Positions 59,070 through 64,000 of a stretch of 64,000 nt of DNA are shown here, one piece after another; positions within the stretch are counted from its first letter, which is position 1; each line of letters opens with the position of its first letter. The stretch covers positions 181,215-245,214 of the forward strand of contig NZ_BMPW01000017.1 of the NCBI RefSeq assembly GCF_014647795.1. Direction: 5' to 3'. The notes beneath the pieces are model-generated. The model made no database searches and was not told the origin of the DNA. It worked only from the letters and a program-made list of their open reading frames with translations. A program made the position numbers and the translations under genes. This DNA is from Actinoplanes campanulatus. GTDB lineage: Bacteria; Actinomycetota; Actinomycetes; Mycobacteriales; Micromonosporaceae.

Positions 59070-59540
59070 TCAGGCGGCTCCGGCCGGTGCCTCCGCGGTG
59101 ACGCGGATCCGGTCCAGCGTCTCGGTCATCGTGCGGCGGTTGTGGGCGTCGCGGTCAGTGATTCCTAATGTCGCGATCCCGAAGATCTTGAGCGCCAGCC
59201 CCCTGCGGTCGGTGTATGTCTCGGTCACCTCGCAGCCGTCGTTCACCGGGCGGAACGTGTACGTCCAGCGGGCCACGTTGAGGAAGCCCGCGCCGACCAC
59301 GTCGAAGCTGAACTCGCGGCCCCGATCGGCGGCCACGACTGTGCACTCGGTGCGCCATCGCCGGCCCCGGTAGGCGTTGATGCCGGTGAAACGGGCCCCC
59401 TCACGGGGGCCGGGCGGTTCGGTGACCCAGCGGCAGCGGGTGGTCTCGGGGCTCCACTGACCCATGCGGGTGACGTCGGCGACGAGGTCCCATACGGCGT
59501 CGGGCGCGGCGCCGATGCGGGTGGTAACGGTGACGGGCAT
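59070..59540 (-). CDS. SRPBCC family protein
   Basis: 156 aa with the START/Bet-v1 helix-grip fold: MPVTVTTRIGAAPDAVWDLV as the first strand and helix, then WSPETTRCRW and FRPVNDGCEVTETYTDR. A ligand-binding cavity is expected. Members act as polyketide cyclases/aromatases or as lipid or hydrophobic carriers; this one has no catalytic residues I can identify. ATG 59540. Confidence 0.83.
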   Translation of the reverse strand: MPVTVTTRIGAAPDAVWDLVADVTRMGQWSPETTRCRWVTEPPGPREGARFTGINAYRGRRWRTECTVVAADRGREFSFDVVGAGFLNVARWTYTFRPVNDGCEVTETYTDRRGLALKIFGIATLGITDRDAHNRRTMTETLDRIRVTAEAPAGAA

Positions 59541-59732
59541 TCCGCCATCGTGCCTCAAATGGGCCTTCACGGTGTACCCGCGTGCGGGCAATCACGGCTC
59601 ACTGGGCGGCCGGCGTTGTACTCCTCTGCCGCGATCCGCCCGCCCCTGCCGTGCGCGCCTTGGCCTCGCCTTGGCCGACCGGTATGCGGATGCGCGTCCA
59701 GGGGCTGGTCGCCGCTCAAGGGCACTACTGCG

Positions 59733-60293
59733 TTATCCGGGCCGATCAGAGTCCTCTTCGAAGAACTGGAGCAGGAAGCCGATTATCTTGCGACGTTCGG
59801 GATCTTTGACCGCGCACGGCGCGTCGGCTGTCTCGTACGCCATGCGTAGCCGATTTCTGAGCGGCATCCATGTTTCGGCGGACACGATCTCCACCTCGGT
59901 GATGAGATAGGCCGCTTCGCGTGCGGATTCCCATGCGTCCTCGATGACCAGGTCGACCAACAGCGGCAGGATGGAGGTGCAGTCGAAGGGCCTGAGGGCG
60001 TACAGGAGAGTTCCGCGTGCGCCGCGGGTGCGCTCCTGCCGCAGCAGGTCGACGACGACTTCGAACGCCTCCGGGACACGCATGGCCGACAGCGCGTACG
60101 CGACGCTGTTGCGAACACTGGCGTCGGAGGTGGCGCCCAAGACCTCCAGCATGGCCGGGACCGCCCCGTACGCACGGCGATCGCCGAGCTCGAGAGCCGC
60201 GTCGCGGGCCCTGCCCGAATCTGTGCCGGCGAGTTGCGCCAGCAGGTCTCCCACCTCCGGATGTTCCGGACCGGCCACCTCGTCACCGACCAC
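59733..60293 (-). CDS. HEAT-repeat protein
   Basis: 186-aa helical-repeat protein with RAYGAVPAMLEVLGATSDAS, VRNSVAYALSAMRVPEAFEV and LLRQERTRGARGTLLYALRP, i.e. HEAT/PBS-lyase-type repeats. It probably mediates protein contacts. It lacks a start-codon Shine-Dalgarno of note. Not part of an evident operon. It resembles HEAT proteins found beside SUKH/SMI1-like immunity genes, which lie downstream here. Confidence 0.75.
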   Translation of the reverse strand: MVGDEVAGPEHPEVGDLLAQLAGTDSGRARDAALELGDRRAYGAVPAMLEVLGATSDASVRNSVAYALSAMRVPEAFEVVVDLLRQERTRGARGTLLYALRPFDCTSILPLLVDLVIEDAWESAREAAYLITEVEIVSAETWMPLRNRLRMAYETADAPCAVKDPERRKIIGFLLQFFEEDSDRPG

Positions 60294-60460
60294 TCGACGC
60301 CAGCTGCGGCAACGGACTCACCTGGTGAGCCTGACGGATCCTCCCCGAGCCCGCACTGATTTAGCCGCGATCCGAAGCCACGTTGGCTGTCACGTGGGGT
60401 GAACCTCGGGTGTCACCTGTGCGGGCGTTGGTCTACGCTGTGGCTCACTTCATGAGGTAG

Positions 60461-61153
60461 ATGGGCAGGTCATCGATGGTTCGGACCGATCTCGTCGTGC
60501 CGGCTCGACTGGTCCAAGGATTGCGGATTCCGTCACTTTCGGTCACCACCGGCGGGGCGGAGGTGCACTGGGTTGAGGTCCCGACGAGTCGCTGGCGGTT
60601 CATGCGGCGGCCGGCGCAGCGGCTCCCGCTGGATCCGCGTAGCGCACGCCTGGCCCGGCGTTACCTCCGGGTCGAGCCTTGGGCCTCGTTGGCGCGGCTC
60701 GTGATGCTCCTCGGCTGGGTGACCGTGGAGGTAGTCAGCCCGTCGGCGCTTACCCTGCCGATCGGGATCATCTTCTGGCTTACTCTCATCGTGGGGTCGA
60801 TCCCACAGTTCAGTGGCGTATTGCCGCGACAGTCGCCGTACCGAACCGCGGCTGGTGACCTGCGCGTACCGCAAGTTCCCATCGAGGTCGCCAAGCAGTG
60901 GGTCGAACTGAACCCTGGAGTGGTTCCGACCATTGAGCCGGTTCCGCGACCCCGGTCTCGGCGCTGGTACGCCACCTGGTCGACCGTTCTGCTCGTCTCG
61001 GCGATCGTGCTGTTCACGGTGTTGGCGAACGACGGGCGGGAAGACTCCGCCCTGATCTGGGTCGTGGTGCTGTCGTTGTTCTTCATCGGCGTCGCCACGG
61101 CGCTGAAGACGCTGCCGCCTGGCTACATCCGCTTCGAACCCGGCGATTCCTGA
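60461..61153 (+). CDS. membrane protein (230 aa)
   Basis: An N-terminal soluble part of about 70 residues precedes four hydrophobic segments in pairs at about 78-98, 103-120, 172-190 and 195-215. The central loop contains basic R-P-R-S-R-R-W. ATG 60461 follows GAGG; ATG 60476 is also possible. No family was recognised. It lies between the HEAT and zinc-ribbon genes. Confidence 0.7.
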   Translation: MGRSSMVRTDLVVPARLVQGLRIPSLSVTTGGAEVHWVEVPTSRWRFMRRPAQRLPLDPRSARLARRYLRVEPWASLARLVMLLGWVTVEVVSPSALTLPIGIIFWLTLIVGSIPQFSGVLPRQSPYRTAAGDLRVPQVPIEVAKQWVELNPGVVPTIEPVPRPRSRRWYATWSTVLLVSAIVLFTVLANDGREDSALIWVVVLSLFFIGVATALKTLPPGYIRFEPGDS

Positions 61154-61356
61154 GCCCGAACCCACACGGTAGCGACCTGCCGAACCGCTTCGTCAGCGAG
61201 TTCACGGTCGGGCAGTGCTGGTGAGGTCGCCGGCTCGATCGGGGTTACCGGATCTGCCGCGATTCGGGCAGTGCCGGTGCGGCGCTGGTCCCGTCGTCAA
61301 CGAGTGGATCTGGTGATACCGCAACCGCACGCTCGCTCCTCGGCTAGCGTCGTCCG

Positions 61357-61614
61357 ATGAGCGACGAACCAGTGCCGGCGGCCCCTCGGCCGCATCCCTC
61401 CTACCGGTGCTCCGAGTGCGCGTCACCACTCTCGCTTTGGGCTGCGAATACTGCGGGGCTTGATGGAAACGGGCAGCCTCAGCCGGTCCGGCAGTACCGC
61501 CGCTGCGTTGAGTGCCGGAACCTCTTTGTCCGCATCGGGGAGGAAACCGAATGGAACGTCGTCTCGGAAACCGAGGTAACTGATCGCATTCGGTTCATGG
61601 TCTCGAGGCTGTAG
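61357..61614 (+). CDS. zinc-ribbon protein
   Basis: 85 aa with two C-x2-C knuckles, YRCSECASPLSLWA and YRRCVECRNLFVRI, which would bind one zinc ion. A soluble small protein of the kind found in immunity or regulatory loci. ATG 61357. No catalytic motif; partner unknown. Confidence 0.72.
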   Translation: MSDEPVPAAPRPHPSYRCSECASPLSLWAANTAGLDGNGQPQPVRQYRRCVECRNLFVRIGEETEWNVVSETEVTDRIRFMVSRL

Positions 61615-61734
61615 GGAACGCGCCGATCTGCCGCCGTCCGTGCGCGCCGAACGCCGGTCGCGCACCGAGCTGGAAGTCACCGCCGCACATTCCGCTGTCC
61701 GGGTGGGCCTCACATGTAGCTCTATCATCAGCGG

Positions 61735-62868
61735 ATGATCAAGAGGTTGACCGTGGTAGCCGAGCGCGAGGCGCTGGGTCTTGCCGGTCCCGGCGCGCAC
61801 GTCGCGGCGGCCGGTCCGGTGACCTACGTGCACGGCCCCGATGCCCGGGTGTTGATCATCCAGGCCGGTGACCGGCCGGGTGGTAGCACGGTCGACAGCC
61901 GAGAAGGCATCGAACTGCGGGCGCCGTTCCCCGTGGAGATGTCTGGGTGGCTCGACGCCCACGACCTGCCGCTACTGGGATTCGTTCGGCTGCACGACGG
62001 CTGCCTGGCGATCGGCACGCTGCGCGAGACCCGTCGGGTCAGCGCCGGCACCGTCCGGTGGGGAAGTCCGGGGACAATCGGGTCGGTCGCCGCGGGATCG
62101 GCCGGGTCACTGCGCCAGGTCGATCTAGCCATTGATGAGTACCTCCCGGTCGATGTGCTGGACCTGGTCCGGCCGACGCCGGTGCAGGACATGCCCGGGA
62201 TCGACTGGCTGGCGGAGGCCACGCACGACCGGGTCGCCGCATTGCGTGGCTTCCTCACCGGCTGGTACGCCGACGTGGAGCCCATACCGGCATCGAGCCA
62301 GCCCACGTCGATGCGGCTGCCCGAACCGCTGGCCGACTTCTACCGTCTGGCCGCCGAGAAACCGATCATCTACGGCGTGCACAACCGCGTCGTCAAGCCC
62401 GGCGAACTGCGCTTATCCGACGGACTGGTCGCCATCGCGCACGAGAACCAGGGCGTGTGGACGAAGTTGATCGATCCCAGCCAGGACGACCCGGTGATGG
62501 AGAACCACGGTGACCTCGGCTGGTTCGACCCCGTCACGGGAGTTTCCGTCGCACCGGCCGACACTATCGAGCGACTGAGTGACTTCCTGCTGCAGTTCGC
62601 ACTGGTCGAGGCGGTGATGTCGGCACCGTTCGCCGGACACGCCACGATCAGTGTCACCGACCTCGAGCGTGTTGCCGAGCGGATGCGAATGTTGCCATTG
62701 CCGCCCGCGAACTTTCCGGAGAACCCGACCCGCATCTACGTGGCGCCGGGCCTGGTCGCGATCGCCTTCCCGTTTGAGGGCTTGCAGCTCTCTGTCGCGA
62801 GTCGGCAGCGTTGCGCCCTGCGGGAGTGGCGGAACCCAGGGTTCGAATGGGACGCCTTCAACGGGTGA
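61735..62868 (+). CDS. protein with SMI1/KNR4-like (SUKH) C-terminal domain
   Basis: 377 aa. The N-terminal half is beta-rich (LTVVAEREALGLAGPGAHVA, ARVLIIQAGDRPGGSTVDSR). The C-terminal half resembles the SUKH fold: PEPLADFYRLAAEKPIIYGV, HENQGVWTKLIDPSQDDPVM and a closing W-R-N-P-G-F-E-W segment. SUKH proteins commonly neutralise toxins of polymorphic toxin systems. ATG 61735. No toxin gene is seen nearby. Confidence 0.68.
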   Translation: MIKRLTVVAEREALGLAGPGAHVAAAGPVTYVHGPDARVLIIQAGDRPGGSTVDSREGIELRAPFPVEMSGWLDAHDLPLLGFVRLHDGCLAIGTLRETRRVSAGTVRWGSPGTIGSVAAGSAGSLRQVDLAIDEYLPVDVLDLVRPTPVQDMPGIDWLAEATHDRVAALRGFLTGWYADVEPIPASSQPTSMRLPEPLADFYRLAAEKPIIYGVHNRVVKPGELRLSDGLVAIAHENQGVWTKLIDPSQDDPVMENHGDLGWFDPVTGVSVAPADTIERLSDFLLQFALVEAVMSAPFAGHATISVTDLERVAERMRMLPLPPANFPENPTRIYVAPGLVAIAFPFEGLQLSVASRQRCALREWRNPGFEWDAFNG

Positions 62869-62968
62869 GCCAGCGCACACAACGGTAGATAACCCATCAT
62901 TGAGGGCATGTTCTTGTGCTGAAGAGAGCGCGTTCGATCCGAGGCCAGCCCTCGAGAATTAACTCAGG

Positions 62969-63730
62969 ATGAGTGAGTTGGGCGTCTGTATGGTGATCGA
63001 CATGCTCGAGGGTCTCGACGAACTGGCCGCCGGCGACCGCCGCCGAGGGTGGGAGTTCCTTCGTACGCTGACCGCGGCGTTTGGCCGTCCAGTCGTCGAG
63101 AGCGATGGTGTCGACCCGGCCTTGGTGCAGGTGGGCGAGGACCGGATCGGTTTCGCGTTGCCGGCCGCACTGCGTGAGGCTTATCTGCTGTTCGGTCGCC
63201 GACGGGACCTGACCGCTGCTCAGGACAGCTTGGTATCGCCGCAGAGTCTTGACGTTGACCCTGATGGTGTCCTGGTGTTTCGGGTGGAGGCGCAGGGCTG
63301 CGCATCGTGGGGTGTTCCTGCCCGGGCGATCGGTCAGGAGGATCCGCCGGTCGTGGTGAACGTTGGAGACGGCTGGGAACCGTACTCGGATCGGCTCTCG
63401 GTAGCGCTTGTCGAGATGGTGATGTCGGAGGCGATGTTCTCTGCCGACGAGCGCAACGTCGACAATCGGGAGCTAGACGACACTACGAATGCGCTGGTGA
63501 GCGCCGTGTTCGAGCCGCTCCCGCTGCCGGTCCTCCCATTCTGGGCAGGGATGGATGGGCCGGGAGTCCGCTGGTTCGCCGGTCATGATGTGCTGCTGCG
63601 AAATGACGGCGAGACATGGCTGTGGGTCCATGGCCGGACCCCGGACGCGGTGCAAGCTGTGCGGGAACGGCTGTCCGGCGAGTGGCTGACGGACTCGAAT
63701 GATGAGGGGGAAGAGGAACTCGAAGACTGA
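62969..63730 (+). CDS. SMI1/KNR4-family protein (SUKH superfamily)
   Basis: 253 aa. Characteristic phrases are FALPAALREAYLLFGRRRDL and VLVFRVEAQGCASWGVPARA, in the order of SMI1/KNR4 proteins, whose role is usually immunity to a cognate toxin. A C-terminal acidic tail (DEGEEELED) is notable. Start ATG 62969. It lies 100 bp after the previous SUKH-like gene, so the two form a small array without a toxin in the window. Confidence 0.72.
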   Translation: MSELGVCMVIDMLEGLDELAAGDRRRGWEFLRTLTAAFGRPVVESDGVDPALVQVGEDRIGFALPAALREAYLLFGRRRDLTAAQDSLVSPQSLDVDPDGVLVFRVEAQGCASWGVPARAIGQEDPPVVVNVGDGWEPYSDRLSVALVEMVMSEAMFSADERNVDNRELDDTTNALVSAVFEPLPLPVLPFWAGMDGPGVRWFAGHDVLLRNDGETWLWVHGRTPDAVQAVRERLSGEWLTDSNDEGEEELED

Positions 63731-64000
63731 GTTCCGTGCCGGGAGTGTGGGGCCGGTCAATGGGCGCATGCTGGCTGGCGAGCGTGGGCAGTAAACGTCC
63801 TCAACTGCCGCTGACCGAACGCGGCTTGGTCGCAACTTGAAGATCGCCAGATTCGAGTTTTGTCGTCGAAGGTGCTCTTGGGGCCGGGATGATCGGGTCA
63901 TGTTGGGGTTAGTCGGACACGGCCGCCGCGCTGCGGGAGACGGTTGTTCCGCCCCGGGTTTGATGGAGACATCGAAACCTGGGAGAAGATTCAGCTATGC
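63731..64000 (+). other. right-edge region with a probable gene start
   Basis: The 266 bp after the SUKH gene hold no complete gene. ATG at 63997 is preceded by GGGAGAAG (63981-63988) at about 8 nt, so a gene probably begins here and continues beyond the window. The TGATGGAGACATC that precedes it resembles insertion-sequence ends seen upstream of IS3-type transposases, but this is not provable from this end alone. Confidence 0.35.

Noticed and set aside
1-64000. tRNA, rRNA, prophage or complete biosynthetic gene cluster
   Set aside because: Looked for along both strands; no cloverleaf with CCA context, no phage structural genes and no PKS/NRPS/terpene core seen.

Overview
The window is very GC-rich and densely coded on both strands, with frequent GTG and TTG starts, 4-bp ATGA/GTGA gene overlaps and many actinobacterial families (SARP/BTAD regulators, XRE-DUF5753, DUF1707, DUF1152, DUF1877, mycothiol-type TIGR03083, DUF6882). 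This points to a filamentous actinomycete. Micromonosporaceae such as Actinoplanes is my best guess, by inference only. No rRNA, tRNA, CRISPR array or replication origin was seen.

Layout. 0-15.7 kb: a BTAD regulator, housekeeping-type hydrolases and acetyltransferases, an XRE-DUF5753 regulator with its small partner, a secreted tripeptidyl-peptidase-like hydrolase, a TetR/FAD-monooxygenase divergent pair, NUDIX and HIT proteins, and a three-DUF1707 beta-propeller protein. 15.8-19.8 kb: one co-directional run of ECF sigma factor, zinc-finger anti-sigma, ABC ATPase, ABC permease and a LexA-like repressor. 20-27 kb: a TPR protein with 120-bp repeats, a methyltransferase, a chemoreceptor, a TetR-controlled DrrAB-type exporter and a sulfotransferase-like protein. 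27-31 kb: an unknown gene 4 bp upstream of a caspase homologue that has lost both catalytic residues, then a decapitated SDR pseudogene and an ALF-repeat protein. 31.7-38 kb: a lipoprotein pair, a HAD phosphatase, modA divergent from moeA, a truncated hemoglobin and a frameshifted secreted protein. 38-43 kb: a large AfsR-type regulator divergent from small accessory genes.

The most interesting region is 43.2-49.4 kb. It holds a BTAD regulator, a small orphan protein, an ECF sigma factor, a 150-aa partner overlapping it, a cytosolic subtilisin with an intact catalytic triad, and, convergent on it, a TPR-CHAT protease with an intact His-Cys dyad. I propose a protease-gated transcription module. 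Its logic would resemble the TPR-CHAT/Csx30/sigma arrangement of type III-E CRISPR, but without CRISPR.

49.5-64 kb is accessory DNA. It has an O-methyltransferase, a LuxR-type regulator and an esterase, then a decayed transposase, an AT-richer island, and a compact element at 55004-57691. That element has perfect 17-bp terminal inverted repeats and carries two tyrosine recombinases plus a small third gene. Beyond it come a run of membrane, HEAT-repeat and zinc-ribbon proteins and SUKH/SMI1-like (immunity-type) proteins, up to a probable gene start at the right edge.
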